Part shown: positions 29,918 to 41,936 of the stretch, piece by piece
How positions within the stretch are numbered: position 1 is the first letter of the stretch
How the letters are laid out: each line of letters starts with the position of its first letter
From: Mesostigma viride
Lineage: Eukaryota; Streptophyta; Mesostigmatophyceae; Mesostigmatales; Mesostigmataceae
Assembly: GCA_009746045.1 (NCBI GenBank)
Contig: RPFO01002174.1
Coordinates: 26,891-90,890, forward strand
Length of the DNA: 64,000 nt
Direction: 5' to 3'
Made by a program: the position numbers and the translations under genes
Notes under the pieces: model-generated
The model's database searches: none
The model's input: only the letters and a program-made list of their open reading frames with translations
Told to the model about the DNA's origin: nothing

Positions 29918-30814
29918 GATACGTCAAACTGGTCCTAAATTTAGGACTTTTTCTGGGAAAATGAACACTCGGTTTGTTACTTGATGCATTTTATCGTATC
30001 TATAAAGAAAGATACAATAGACCGGCAGGATTGTATGTCCATCCATCCGGTACTCACGAGAGCACGTGTTTCATTACTGATGGTGGCGATAATTTACTGC
30101 TTCTTTCAGCCATGGTTTCCTTTCAAGTTTTTGCACTCGGCCACATGTGGCGCTTTCAACTTCCGGAACAACTGCTGACTTGGCCATCGTGTGGCTTTTC
30201 GCCAATAAAACTTGGGCACGGCACGGCACGGCCACGTGCGGCGTGGCACCCAAGGGGCTTTCGTCTAACTCTCTAGTGTCCTTGGTGCAGCAACGTGATT
30301 CTCCGGCGCAAAAACTACAAGTAGACCGGCGCGGCGCTACAAGGGCCAATATAACAGCGAGTGAGTGTTATGTGCCCCCAGCTCAGTGCTAAGTGCCAAT
30401 ATAACAGCGAGTGAGTGTTATGTGCCCCCAGCTCAGTGCTAAGTGCCGACAGATCACTGCAAAGTGGCCTTCAGCGCCACCTACGGAGTTGTTGTTGTCG
30501 GTTGTTGTTCTAGAGGGCGGTTTGTGGCGGAATGATGGCAGAGGAGTGTTCTTACACACCCAATCGTGGCGTCACCTGTAGTAGGGTCGACTTGTATGCA
30601 CGGCCACTCTGTGGCAAACGGAAACGAGAAAGTAGAGCAGCACCGCCAAATTGTGGCCTATGGACCCTTTGCCCAAGGGTATTGTACCGCCACTAAATTT
30701 GGTGCGACAACGTCACAAGTGGCGGCACCATAACGCCATACAAGAAACATTGCTTGCAGCGTTCAAACATACTTCGTCATTTGTATTTGTCCATTTTATG
30801 AAATTGGGCTGAAC
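29918..30814. repeat. Intergenic DNA with LINE 3' remnant and a 50-bp tandem duplication
   Basis: 30014-30065 resembles the LINE 3' UTR at 25317-25396 (AGACCGG.AGGA.TGT, CCATCCATCC). 30345-30394 is repeated exactly at 30395-30444. No gene was seen. U2 termination signals would fall at the end of this interval. Confidence 0.6.
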
Positions 30815-31003
30815 CACCTTCGAGAGAGTGCAATACGAAGGCGATTCCGCAGCTGCCCAGCCATGCAAGCATGGCTATGCGGGCGGCTGCACCCAGAAAA
30901 ATTAATTTAATATCGTTGGGGTACTATGTACCCCATATCAGATATTAAACTGATAAGAACAGATACTACACTTGATCTTAGCCAAAAGGCCGAGAATAGG
31001 TAT
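30815..31003 (-). ncRNA. U2: U2 spliceosomal snRNA
   Basis: On the - strand the RNA starts ATACCTATTCTCGGCC at 31003, close to the plant U2 5' end. It contains the conserved TTTTGGCTAAGATCAAG, the branch-point recognition sequence GTGTAGTATCTG, and TATCAGTTTAATATCTGATA (stem II region), an Sm-like site AATTAATTTTT (about 30899-30909), stem III (GCAGCCGCCC...GGGCAGCTGC) and stem IV with loop TATTGCAC closed by CCTTCG/CGAAGG. It pairs with intron branch sites in the nucleus. The 5' end is well supported; the 3' end is approximate. Confidence 0.95.
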
Positions 31004-32915
31004 GAATTGAGTGGGCACCATGCAGTCATTATGTGCCACAATGACTCGGGAAACGGGAGCCGCGCTGCTTTTCTGCAATCGCAACGGTTTGTTCCTACAT
31101 CTACGGCCTCAGAGCATTATTCGTGAGCGCCGGGCGTCATACCGGTTCGCTAAAGCGAGGGCATTTGAACGGCGCGGTTTCTTCGCCAGTTGCCGCCAGT
31201 CCTTGCGAAATGCCAGCCGTATTGTGGACGGCGTGGCGCGGCGTGGCGCGGCCCTTTGCCACCTTCCTGGAAAACCATCGTACGTGTTCGCGGCAATTTT
31301 TTACTACTGACCCTAATGCTGTTGCCGAATGCCAAAAACACATTCCGCGTCTGTCACTCGTAGCGAAGAAGACTGCTCGTGTTTTTTTGTTTTGTTTTGT
31401 TTGTTGTTTTTTTGTCCCGGGGCCGTGCTTTATTATTAACCCTTATAATTATTAGTCCGAAAAGTGTATGTGATCGCATACACTTTTACTTAACGTAATA
31501 AACCACGTAATTCCCGGAGCGCCGCGCCACCCGTGACGGAGGGAAGTTGCCCGGTGGGTCTGGGAACACTTAGGGACGAAGGTGATGCGTAGGTTTGGGG
31601 GGGTTATTCGCCATAGCTTGGTAATTACAACGTGCATTGAGGAAGTATCACGTGACTTTGGCGGGAAATTTTCACTCGCGCGCGCGCGCAACGAGATATG
31701 GCTGCCAACGTGCCGTTATCAGGGAAATTTGCGTCTCGCGGCTAGAAACGGTTTAGAATGTTGCTCAGAATGATGATGCGTGATTTTCGTAGGTCAGGCA
31801 TGGCCAGATTTTTAGGATTGGGAAAATACAGGTAGGAAAATACTGCCTTCTTGGTCGTCAGTGCCAGACAAGTCATCGCCTATCATATGTCGATTTTCTC
31901 CTTATGGCCGGGCAGCCTGCGCCAGCCCGAGCATCCAGGTTTGCTACGGGATGTCCCCTGCAGCATTTGCTGCGAATGCGGACGCATTTATAGGTCATCT
32001 TTGAACGAAACATCAACCTGGTAATCATAAAGGATGCATGCTTGACGCGGCTATGTCGGCCTATGCCCGTAGAGCCACGGTATCTGTGAGTTATGGTGGT
32101 CCCGGCCAGCGGACCCCGGGCAGGACATGAACGAGCTGGGTACGACAACGTATTTGCGTGTTGTTTGCAGCGGAATTCGTCTCCCATGCAATATATATGA
32201 CGATTTTATCTTTGCATATTTCAGCAAGCTTTCATGCCTGTTGTAGAGAGTGGTTTCAGCCCTGAAAGTGCCCAGTTTATGGCATATCTTTGGAGTGTAT
32301 CATTCCGTTAGTGCAGGTAGGCAACGTGTTTGTATTCCAGCACTTTTGGCAGCATTTTATAGCTTTTTATAATGCATTATTGTGTGCATGTCATAGATAG
32401 CTGTTTACACGCGCGTAACCCACACACATATATGAGCACGTTATATAGAGGTAATGGGTTATCCGGGTGGTCTGACCCAAGGAAACCCCCATTGGACTAT
32501 CCAACTAAGTTGTCCTATGTTGGTATTGAGGTTCCCTACCCTCCCTGGGAAAAAAGTGGGGGGTAAACTTTTCCTTGGGAAAAAAAGATCGTCTTTTGGC
32601 CAACTTTGACTAGAGCTATCATCCAAATGATTTGATAAAGCCATGGTATTATTGCATATTCTGAAAGCCCTTGAAGTGTAGATACTCCTAGCATCTTGGT
32701 TGGGGGTATTTGGAGTTGTGGCCTGTGAGTTATGATTTTTTTCATTTTCAGGGGTATGAAAGTGCCAAAAAAGGGTCAGCGGACTATGGGTTAAAACGTC
32801 GCCTTGCAGGCTCGCACACGGGGACAAGCCGCTTTGTCGACGACGCTGCCTGCCGTTAAATATATCAATCTAAGAGCGCGGTGGTCTCCTCCTAGCTTGC
32901 ATACCCCGCGCCACC
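31004..32915. other. Intergenic DNA between U2 and CCT8; perfect hairpin
   Basis: No gene was recognised. AAAAGTGTATG at 31461-31471 pairs perfectly with CATACACTTTT at 31478-31488 around a 6-nt loop. A CG dinucleotide run lies near 31676-31687. The region upstream of 31003 is the presumed U2 promoter, but I cannot identify its elements with confidence. Confidence 0.5.
32856..32865 (+). promoter_or_regulatory. Possible TATA element of CCT8
   Basis: TTAAATATAT lies about 50 bp before the CCT8 ATG. The start codon context is GCGCCACCATGC, a strong eukaryotic initiation context. Confidence 0.4.
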
Positions 32916-35900
32916 ATGCTAGGCCCAGGTCTGCAATCCCTTCTTAAAGAAGGGCATCAACACATCAGCGGGTTGGACGAGGCCGTCCTCAAGAACATAG
33001 ATGCGTGCAAGCAGCTTTCGCAGATTAGTCGAACCTCGCTAGGACCACATGGTGAGAATCCTTGCCTTGAAATTTCCCCTCCTACTGGAACGTTCGTCGA
33101 CACATTGGAATCTCTGTCAGGGGGAGAAATGCGGCTCCGGGGGCAGTGCTTGGAGTCCGAGTTATTTTTTGCCAAATGTTTGCTTCTGACACCTGCTCTG
33201 GACAACCTCTGTGCCGCGTGCGCATCAGACGGTTGCTCTTAGGAACAGAAAAAGGCACTACTTCAAGATTCCTCCTTCGGTTTGCTGCTATTGAAAAACC
33301 TGGTCGCACTAGTGTGTCTCTAATAAGAGCGTGTCCTATAAACGCGCCGTATGACCAACGGCACTGTGGATGCTCACCACTCTTTCGAACGTGGTCTATG
33401 TGTTGAAAAATATCGCTTCCTGCGTCGGCCCAACAACTTGTAGGCCTGCTGTTGTAGGGCACTGACGGTTGCCGTGAGGCTTGGCCTTTTATAGCATGGG
33501 ACCGGTGAAATGCAGGCAACGGTGGAAAGTTCATGACCGTCCCGCACACGTGGGTATCCGGAACTCTGAGCGGTTGCCAAGGAGCTGCAGCGCTGCAGTC
33601 ATTTTCTCCAGGTTGTCCTGGGGGTTCTGTGCAGAGGGGGGAGGTAGATGAGAGGCATGCCATCATGGGAAGTGAACGGTGCCACGTCCACGGGCAGTGC
33701 GGTCACGTGTCTGTAGCCATGTCACCCCTCCTTTGGTGATGCATGCCTCTCGATGGTTTGTGGCCCCTTCTTTGCTTTCCACTGGCATATGCCCCCGGCA
33801 CAACTACCCCTCCAGGCACCCTTGCGCCACTGACCAATCACCCACATTGACATTCGCGCTCAACTGTTTCTACCCCTTTTCCCTCTTTTCTGCCCCCCCC
33901 TCTCCCGTGTCCTCTTTTCCTGCTTTCCCCCCTTCCCTCCTCCCCCGCTCCACTCACCCCCACGGCCCCTTTCCTGTTTCCACCCCGTTTCTGATTCTCT
34001 CCTTCCCCCTTCTCCTTCACACTCCTTACCTATCCTCCCATCCACCCACCCCAGGCATGAACAAGATGATCATCAACCACCTGGACAAGCTGTTTGTGAC
34101 GAGCGACAGCGCGACCATCATGTCGGAGCTGGAGGTGCAGCACCCGGCCGCCAAGCTGATCGTGCTCGCCGCCAAGGCGCAGCAGTCTGAGGTGGGCGAC
34201 GGCGCCAACCTCGTCGTCTCGCTCGCGGGGGAGCTGCTGCAGAACGCGGAGAGCCTGCTGTGCGACGGGTTGCACACGAGCGAGGTCATCAACGGCTACA
34301 ACATGGCGCTGCGCAAGGTGGGAGGCATGCATGTGCGGCTGTGACAAGCTGTGCGCTGCATGTACCTACACAGCGTCATGCACATGTCGTGACAGGTGAC
34401 AGCATGATGCTTCGGAAGGTGGGGAGCATGCACGCACGAGGACGGGGCGCGCACAAGTCCGGCCACCACCACGCCGCTTTAGTCATGCATCGACCAAAAT
34501 GTTCATTATTGTGCAGTAATCCTTATATTTATTACCATTTTCCCTATGGATCTCATCAGTCTCTTGTTCTCCCCGCATACGCACACACACATACGCACAC
34601 ACACACATATGCACACACACATGCACATACACACATATACACATTTCCCTTTCTTCCCGCTCTGCTCCCCCTCCTTCCCCCTACTCCCCGCCCCCCCCTC
34701 TAGGTCCTTGACCTGCTGGGTGAGGCGGTCATCCCTGGCTCAGACAAGGTCGACGTGCGCAACGTGGCGGACGTGGTGCCCCAGCTGAAGAGCGCGATTG
34801 CCGCGAAGCAGTTTGGGCGGGAGGAGGTGCTGGCCAAGCTGGTGGCCGAGGTGGGTGGTGGCAACCATAAGAAATGAAGCATAACAAGCCAATCATAAAA
34901 TAGAACCACCATGAGGGCATCTGATGGTGTGGATAGGTTTTGGGTGCGCGTGCCTGTTCACGTGCGCCACGACCGCTGTCTTGCTTGCTTTCGTCTCATT
35001 TGGTGACAGGACCAGCTAGGCTTTGCACGGGTTGCTTAGGGTTACGAGCCATGCATGTGATTACGAGCCATGCATGGGATACAAGTGAATACCAGACTCG
35101 GCTGTTCCTGCCTTCTCAACAGTCCAGTTTTGCTGGAGTCGCGTATCAGGATAGTTCTGTTGGGTGGCAGAGCTGTCAGACATGGGGCAGAGGATGATGG
35201 CCACACCAGGTTGCACGCCTGTGGAGGGGGGACAAGGTGAGGGGTGAAGGACGGCGGGGGGGAGGGGCAGCAGTGGGGGAAGAAGGCATTTAGAGGGGGT
35301 ACGAAAGGGGATGACAAGTTGCAGTGCTGCCGGACATCGGGCGGGGGTGATGGGGCCAAAAGGGACAGGGAAATGAACCGATACAGTTAGTAAGTCCACC
35401 GCTGCCAGGCATGCGTGGGGGAGGAATATGAAGGAGCAGGAAGAGCAGCCTTGTATTGGGTGGTTGGGTTGGTGAACAATGCGTGGCCGAGGCTGCAAGG
35501 GGTTGGGGATACAAACGGCAAGGAGAAGAGGTTGGGAGCAGAATGGCGGAGTAGGTAGCCCGACAGAACTACCTATATCACCCGATAATGACCACCCCTC
35601 TCAATGCCTTTCCCTCGCTGCTTCCTTGCCCCCCCTGCCTTCCTTCCCCCCCTTCCTTCTCCCCCCGCAGGCGTGCAACCTGGTGTGCCCGAAGAACCCC
35701 GGCTCGTTCAACGTGGACAATGTGCGCATGGCCAAGGTGGTGGCCGGCAACCTCAACCAGAGCCTCGTCGTCAAGGGCCTTGTGCTCACGCGTGACGCCG
35801 AGGGGACGATCAAGCACGTCAGCAAGGCCAAGGTGAGGCATGGGGACGATCAAGCATGTCAGCAAGGCCAAGGTGAGGCGGGGGGGTGTGTGTGAAGAAA

Positions 35901-38900
35901 ACTTCAACGTAAAGAATGCCAAGGCGAGGCACGCGGGGGGGTAAAGAATACTTCAATCGTACAAGTGCCACTACAGAATACGTACGGGTGTCAGGTTGAG
36001 GCGATTGAGGTGGTAGGAACGTGCTGTAGCAGTTAACCTGCTGAGCCTACGTTTTGGTTTTTGTGGCTCATCCGTCAAGTTGTTTGTATGGTAGGAACAA
36101 AGGTAGAAAAAGGTGGACAGACAATTGATGATGGAGTCAGTCAGCGAGGTGCTTCCCCACGAAGGACTTTGAAATTACAACATGGTTGAAAGTTGTAGTT
36201 GCGGTATATGTCGCGCACGGTAAGTTCGGTTAAGGTAGCGCGCGGGAGGTGTCCTTGAGATGAGGAAATTGAAGTGCCGAGTGATTGTCCTTTTGAAGGT
36301 GGGTAAAACCTGTCGTTGACCCACCTGCTGTTTACCCACCTGTCATTTACCCACCTGCCATTTAGCTGGGTGAAACATTGTTACTATTCTCCCATGCCCA
36401 ATTCAGGCCAAAGTAGTGTCTTACCTGAGGGCTACCGTAGCCCTTCCTCCGCCTCACCAATGGTCTTGTCAACCCCCTCATGGGGGAGCCAACACGCTGT
36501 TTGACCTAACCTGCGGAGCCTCCTTTGCTTGTTGATGCCATTCCCCGTGTGTTTTGCCGCCGTGTATGCCGACGCCAACACCCATGTATTGTTTTATGAG
36601 CGTGCGTGTCATGCTCCGCTTGTGTGTCATGCGCTGCTTGTGTGTGGCGGCATGGTGCGCTGCCAGGTGGCGGTGTTTGCGAGCGGTTTTGACACGAGCG
36701 ACACGGAGACCAAGGGCACGGTGCTCATCCAGAGCGCCAACCAGCTGGAGAACTACATCAAGTCGGAGGAGAACAAGATGGAGGAATACGTGAAGGGGAT
36801 CGTGGACGCAGGTGGGTGGGGCTGGCGGCGCATCGCCGCGGGGAGGTGGGGTGTATTGCGACCTGTGCCACGGGCAGCATGTGTCACGGCGCCGGATGCG
36901 GTGTGTTGCGCTGGTTTGAGGGAGAGAAGATGCGGAAGAGCTGCAGGCTAAGCAGCTTTGCGAGGCATTTCTGTGGCCAACATGGGTAGAGTTTTAACAT
37001 GATGGTCGTGCCGGCATATTTTGCATCAAACTGATACCATGTCATTTGCTGATATGGCAACGAGGACATCTGGGTGACACCATGGTGTTTTGGGGGGAGA
37101 TGCCCTGCCGTGTGATGGCTACTCCGTGTTCCATCAAGGCCGTGCTGTCTCCGTGTCAGAAAATCTGGCACTGTTTGCCACGTGTGACAACTTTTTTTAC
37201 TTCTGGACTACAATACTTTTTCATCCGTTGGTAGCGGGTGGCATTTATTTGTCACTTTAGCAATTAGGATGACATTTGACGTACTTTTGGTCAAGAACCT
37301 GATCGTTGGTAGCCAGGGAACCGAGTGTTACCCTTTGCAATTAGATCAGCTAACTCTTCACCGGAATTGTTTCTAAATATTTGCAATGTTTTGACGATGC
37401 TATGTAGAATTTGTGACGAATTTGTTTAGTCGACAGTTATCATATAAAAAGGTTGTGCCGAACGACAGTACAGCTCGAACATGTAGACACTCATCAGGGT
37501 GTCGGCACCTTTATCGAATATTCCTGAACCTTATCTTCTCGATGATGCTCTAGAACATTCGAGACACCTTATCGGCATCTAGTTCACCTTATCGGCATCT
37601 TATCGACATCTTTTCAGCATCAATGCCTTGGTCGACACAAGATATAAAAACGTAATCTATTTTCTAATGAAATTTACCTTGTTGGTCCAACTCACACCCT
37701 TGTTGGGAATTCCTTGTTGGAAAGACCTTGTTGGTCGGAGTCGTCACCCTTGTTGGGTCGATTCCCTTGTTGGGAAGGCCTTGTTGGCCATGTCTTTTGT
37801 CACTACGCAATTTAATCATTAATACAATATATATTGAGGTCGAAACGGCTCAAAGATCTTTCCTCCTCCTCCGTAATTTAACATGGTATCGAAAGCGAGG
37901 GGCCACGGCCGACTCCAATATTAATTACGCGTACAACATTTCGTCGTTGAAGTCCTGCAGCAGCCGACCAGCACCTGGCCTGCGCACCTAGCCTGCGCAC
38001 CTGGCCTGCGCACCTAGCCTGCGCACCTGGCCTGCGCACCTGGCCTGCGCACCTGGCCTGCGCACCTGGCCTGCGCACCTGGCCAGAAAGCTTTTTCTGG
38101 TTAAATATTTGGTAAACGGCAAGATTTCATAACTTGTATTTGCCTGACGAAGCCCGGACGCCGCTGGTCGACAGTCGTGAGCCTGCGTTTCAAGACGTCC
38201 CCATCCAGAGCCCTGCCTGCACCAAGATTTTTTATGAATCCGTGGTTTCCGCGTGAATCTCGGCGTCTATTCTCGGCAGTACAGCTTTCCCAGCTGCAGG
38301 GCGAATCTTTCGACGAATATTGGGAGAGAGCTAAAGTCGTTTTCACAGACATTTCCAGAATCTTTCCAGATCTTTTCGAGGAGCACACCTACATCAAGTG
38401 GCTTTTGCAAGGCCTACGCGCGGAATTTTTCCATTGTCGGTGGTTCAACCATCCTTTTTTCTCTATCAGTCGTCTGCAAAATCTGGTAAACACACGAGCA
38501 ATATCTTTGAGGGACCTTGCACACCATTTTTTGGAACTTTCCAAGCTCCAGCGACACCCGAATCATCATGGCTGCGCCAGCTGCCGCCCGAGAAATTAAG
38601 GAAAACACTGTATTGACTGCGCTGCGAGGTCTATCATTCAATGGCTCAGATCCAAAGCAGTTCCCCTTTTTTAAAATCAAAGTTGAGGGCCTTTACGACG
38701 CCATCGGCTATGATGCAGCCCTGAGAGGGGAGGCACCTCTGGTCGAAAAGCAGCAAAAGCTCGGCTATGCAAGTCTGGTCGCGGCTTTGGATGGCACAGC
38801 CTTGCTCCACGCCGCTCAAGCTCCCCACAAGTATTTCCACGAGGCCTGGAAAATCTTGTGTGACGTCTATGGACACACGGAAACAACAGCGGCCTACCAA

Positions 38901-41038
38901 GCCACCACTTTGGATGAACTCCTGTCTACTGCGTCGATTCCCGGCGACCAAGTCGTGGCTAACATCAACACCACGGAACGCAAGTTCAAGGAATACAACC
39001 TGCTGTCCGCTAACCGTCTGCATGAGTCGATCCTCGTGACCACCCACCGACGTCGTCTGCCTGCGCAATACGGTCCGGTACTGTCTGCTTACAACCTGCC
39101 CGCCGACCTTCCTTGGGCAGATTACAAGGCGGCTGTCCTCCGAGCAGAAGACCATCTGCGCATCCACCGTGCTCATCCTGGAGATCGGTCCTCAGGGGCC
39201 ACCACTGGTGTCTACAACACGGAAAGCACTCCCATGCCAACGTCATGTCCCCATTGCTCAGGACCTCTGGACGAAACGGTCTTTGCCACTAAGGTGGTGA
39301 AGGGGCCCCCCTGCCCACACTGCAAGAGGCTGGGCCACACCAAGGACAAGTGTTGGGATCTTCATCCTGAGCTGCGCCGGGGTCAGAAGGGTACTGCCAA
39401 CCTCTCTGAGGACTTGGCCAATCTCACTCTCAACCAGGAGGCGACGGAACTCCCACCGGGGTTTGTGTTTTGATGTAACGGGTGCGTTGGTCCTGGGCCA
39501 ACCCAGGCCACCCTGACTTTGGAAACGTGGCTGCACTAGTGAGGGGCCTGTCAGAAAATCTGGCACTGTTTGCCACGTGTGACAACTTTTTTTACTTCTG
39601 GACTACAATACTTTTTCATCCGTTGGTAGCGGGTGGCATTTATTTGTCACTTTAGCAATTAGGATGACATTTGACGTACTTTTGGTCAAGAACCTGATCG
39701 TTGGTAGCCAGGGAACCGAGTGTTACCCTTTGCAATTAGATCAGCTAACTCTTCACCGGAATTGTTTCTAAATATTTGCAATGTTTTGACGATGCTATGT
39801 AGAATTTGTGACGAATTTGTTTAGTCGACAGTTATCATATAAAAAGGTTGTGCCGAACGACAGTACAGCTCGAACATGTAGACACTCATCAGGGTGTCGG
39901 CACCTTTATCGAATATTCCTGAACCTTATCTTCTCGATGATGCTCTAGAACATTCGAGACACCTTATCGGCATCTAGTTCACCTTATCGGCATCTTATCG
40001 ACATCTTTTCAGCATCAATGCCTTGGTCGACACAAGATATAAAAACGTAATCTATTTTCTAATGAAATTTACCTTGTTGGTCCAACTCACACCCTTGTTG
40101 GGAATTCCTTGTTGGAAAGACCTTGTTGGTCGGAGTCGTCACCCTTGTTGGGTCGATTCCCTTGTTGGGAAGGCCTTGTTGGCCATGTCTTTTGTCACTA
40201 CGCAATTTAATCATTAATACAATATATATTGAGGTCGAAACGGCTCAAAGATCTTTCCTCCTCCTCCGTAATTTAACACTCCGTCAAGGCAGGCGCATGG
40301 TGAAGTTATGTATCCACGGTCATGTCCAGCATAGCGCTGCTGTCGTTGTTGCTGCTGCTGCCGTTGTCTGCTTTATACTGCCATATGCTGTGAAGAACGC
40401 ATACTAGGCTGTCTTCCAGGTATGTACTAGATGTAAATTAAATTGTGATTAGATAATGGTGATAATCCAGATAATGGTATACTTGACAAAACCGTCGTCT
40501 TTGTTTTCCTTTGTTTCGTATGGTTACATAAGTTTCTCTTTCTTCTGATTTCCTGTTTCCGGCCCCTGGTAATCCCTGGAGTCGTCGCTGCTTCGGTTTG
40601 GTCACACGTTGTTCCAGAGGATTTCCTATTCTGCGCAGTGCTTCGCAGGTTGCTAACTCGTTGTTAGCCTTTTCTGCGCAGTGCTTCGCAGGTTGTTAAC
40701 TCGTTGTTAGCCTTTTCTGCGCAGTGCTGCGCTCTGTGTTCGGGTTCCCTGTGTTCCCCCGGTCCTCACCTCCGCCTCCGCCGGCATCCCTCGCCTTCCC
40801 CTTGACCTCACGCATGCATGTCCATGGGTGACTGCCGTTGATCTGGCCCATGTTGTGGTCTGCATGCCCATGTTGTACCTGCCGTGGCGGTGCCGCAGGC
40901 GTGGGCGTGGTCGTCTCGGGAGGCACAGTGGGCGAGATTGCGCTTCACTTTTTGGAGCGCTACAAAGTGATGTGTCTCAAGATCCCCTCAAAGTTTGAGC
41001 TGCGCCGTTTCTGCCGCGCAACCGGCAGTACCGCGCTG
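32916..41038 (+). CDS. CCT8: CCT8, chaperonin CCT/TRiC subunit theta, 5' six exons (partial)
   Basis: This encodes a subunit of the cytosolic ATP-dependent ring chaperonin that folds actin, tubulin and other proteins. Exons are 32916-33051, 34055-34317, 34704-34850, 35671-35832, 36667-36811 and 40899-41038, all GT-AG; they sum to 993 nt (331 codons) with consistent phases. The start is MLGPGLQSLLKEGHQHISG. SRTSLGPHGMNKMI is the group II chaperonin ATP-binding block, and VGDGANLVVSLAGELL has the plant-type GDGA. CPKNPGSFNVDNVRMAK, ETKGTVLIQSANQLENY, VVVSGGTVGEIALHF and SKFELRRFCRATGSTAL follow plant CCT8. About 200 C-terminal residues are missing. Their exons are not found up to 64000, so intron 6 either exceeds 22 kb or the gene is broken. 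A gag-only retroelement fills intron 5. Confidence 0.93.
34575..34650 (+). repeat. (CA)n microsatellite in CCT8 intron 2
   Basis: A run of CACACA interrupted by ATACG and ATG, followed by the pyrimidine-rich tract before the exon 3 acceptor. Confidence 0.85.
37154..37883 (+). repeat. 5' LTR of the gag-only element
   Basis: 730 bp, TG...CA ends. A TATAAAA (37443-37449) is a likely promoter. A CCTTGTTGG word recurs about eight times (37677-37790). Confidence 0.93.
37971..38085 (+). repeat. 13-bp tandem repeat (CACCTGGCCTGCG)
   Basis: About nine units, some with CACCTAGCCTGCG, between the primer site and the coding part of the gag-only element. Confidence 0.9.
38568..39473 (+). CDS. gag: Gag of the gag-only element (UBN2-type, CCHC zinc knuckle)
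   Basis: 301 codons from ATG 38568 (MAAPAAAREIKEN). It shows the copia-type Gag pattern: LRGLSFNGSDPKQFPFFKIK, EAWKILCDVYGHTETTA, then TTLDELLSTASI, and a zinc knuckle CPHCKRLGHTKDKC (C-x2-C-x4-H-x4-C, about residues 245-258). It ends ELPPGFVF at a TGA. It would form the particle and bind the element RNA. An overlapping frame (38234-38599, MNPWFPRESRR) also contains LSQLQGESFDEYWERAK and LLQGL, a pattern reminiscent of a retrotransposon gag; it may be the remains of a separate upstream ORF. Confidence 0.9.
   Translation: MAAPAAAREIKENTVLTALRGLSFNGSDPKQFPFFKIKVEGLYDAIGYDAALRGEAPLVEKQQKLGYASLVAALDGTALLHAAQAPHKYFHEAWKILCDVYGHTETTAAYQATTLDELLSTASIPGDQVVANINTTERKFKEYNLLSANRLHESILVTTHRRRLPAQYGPVLSAYNLPADLPWADYKAAVLRAEDHLRIHRAHPGDRSSGATTGVYNTESTPMPTSCPHCSGPLDETVFATKVVKGPPCPHCKRLGHTKDKCWDLHPELRRGQKGTANLSEDLANLTLNQEATELPPGFVF
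39549..40278 (+). repeat. 3' LTR of the gag-only element
   Basis: 730 bp, apparently identical to 37154-37883, preceded by the short purine tract GTGAGGGGCC. Confidence 0.93.
40631..40730 (+). repeat. 43-bp tandem repeat in CCT8 intron 5
   Basis: The unit CTGCGCAGTGCTTCGCAGGT... starts at 40631, 40674 and 40717 (partial). It carries the inverted words TGCGCAGTGC and TAACTCGTTGTTA. Confidence 0.85.
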
Positions 41039-41736
41039 GTGCGTGCGCCCGCCGGTGTTGTTTATTGTTTATTGTTTATGTTCCTCTCGTGCTGGTTTGT
41101 AATTATTGTCGCTGTCAGAATGTTACATGTGGCGTATGGTGTTTGTCATCACACGGCTTGCAGCACGCACGCGGCTTTGATTAGCCCATCTAGATCTTCT
41201 TTACCAGAATGGTTTCTTTAGCAAGGCATGTCCATGGTTTGGTGGGTTTCAACATCTTTGGGACATGGCCACTGGTGGATATCAACATTTGCCGCTCCAT
41301 CGCCCCAACGGGTTTCCATCTTAGCTCAACCTGTCGCCAAGGTGCACGTGTCACCCTGGTTAAACTGAAAGTGGAAGGTGCACCGGCAGCGGATGTAGGC
41401 TTTCTTTCCTGGCCATTAGGCCCTGATGCAGTCAGCACGATGTTGGAGTAGATATAATGGCGCCTTTGCTGTTTGTGGGTTCGCTTATGCGCTCGCAGGC
41501 TAGGTCCCCCTAGGTCCATCATGCCTGGGGGGAGTCTGCTGCCAGCGACAGGATGCCTGAGGTTGATGATTGGGTGGGGGCGCTTGCTACCCCTTTGGAA
41601 CCGTACGCGCTGACAAGGTGGCAGTGTTTCTAGTAACGGTTTTTGGCACGCGTCACATGACTAGAAACAATGCATGGTGGCAACAGCATGATAGAAATGA
41701 CACAGTAGCAAGGTAGCTTGAGGACCCAATCCTGCA
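41039..41736 (+). other. Start of CCT8 intron 6, no exon found
   Basis: The donor CTG|GTGCGT is at 41039. I searched for the expected next block of CCT8 (a RLSRPSPEELG-like, then SVSVEEIGG-like segment) and did not see it here. Confidence 0.5.
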
Positions 41737-41936
41737 GTTAACGTTCTTAGCAAACGCAATGTGAAGGATATGGTTGCAATGCAGCAATGTGTGAATATGG
41801 TTGGAAACGGAGCTTTGTTAAAATTGGATAATGTTACAGCGCTCACACACTTGAGGCTTGTACACGAGTTTGCCAAGTCAAGGCAACACACGTGAGGCGG
41901 GCTCGCAAGAGATGCCCAATTGGCACTGGCCTATTA
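41737..41936 (-). repeat. Partial LTR of the element 2 family
   Basis: It starts AGTTAACGTTCTTAGCAAACGC and follows the left 200 bp of the element 2 LTR, with several substitutions, up to CACTGGCCTATT. There it is cut by another LTR (41937). It is older than the element 2 LTRs. Confidence 0.8.

Larger units (their letters stand above)
37154..40278 (+). mobile_element. Gag-only (TR-GAG-like) copia LTR element in CCT8 intron 5
   Basis: A 3125-bp element with two 730-bp LTRs (37154-37883 and 39549-40278), each starting TGTCAGAAAA and ending TTTAACA, with target duplication CTCCG at 37149-37153 and 40279-40283. The primer site TGGTATCGAAAGCGAGG (37884-37900) resembles the initiator tRNA-Met site TGGTATCAGAGC. 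Internally it has a 13-bp tandem repeat, an upstream open frame and one gag gene, with no pol. It must use enzymes from another element. The LTRs appear identical, so insertion is recent. It lies in the sense direction of CCT8. Confidence 0.93.

Noticed and set aside
33860-34045. Gly/Arg/Glu-rich frames in CCT8 intron 1 (- strand)
   Set aside because: They are translations of the pyrimidine-rich intron end.
41588-41640. Possible degenerate second copy of the start of CCT8 exon 5 (AAGGTGGCAGTGTTT...)
   Set aside because: The likeness covers only about 40 bp with many mismatches and no open frame. Chance cannot be excluded.
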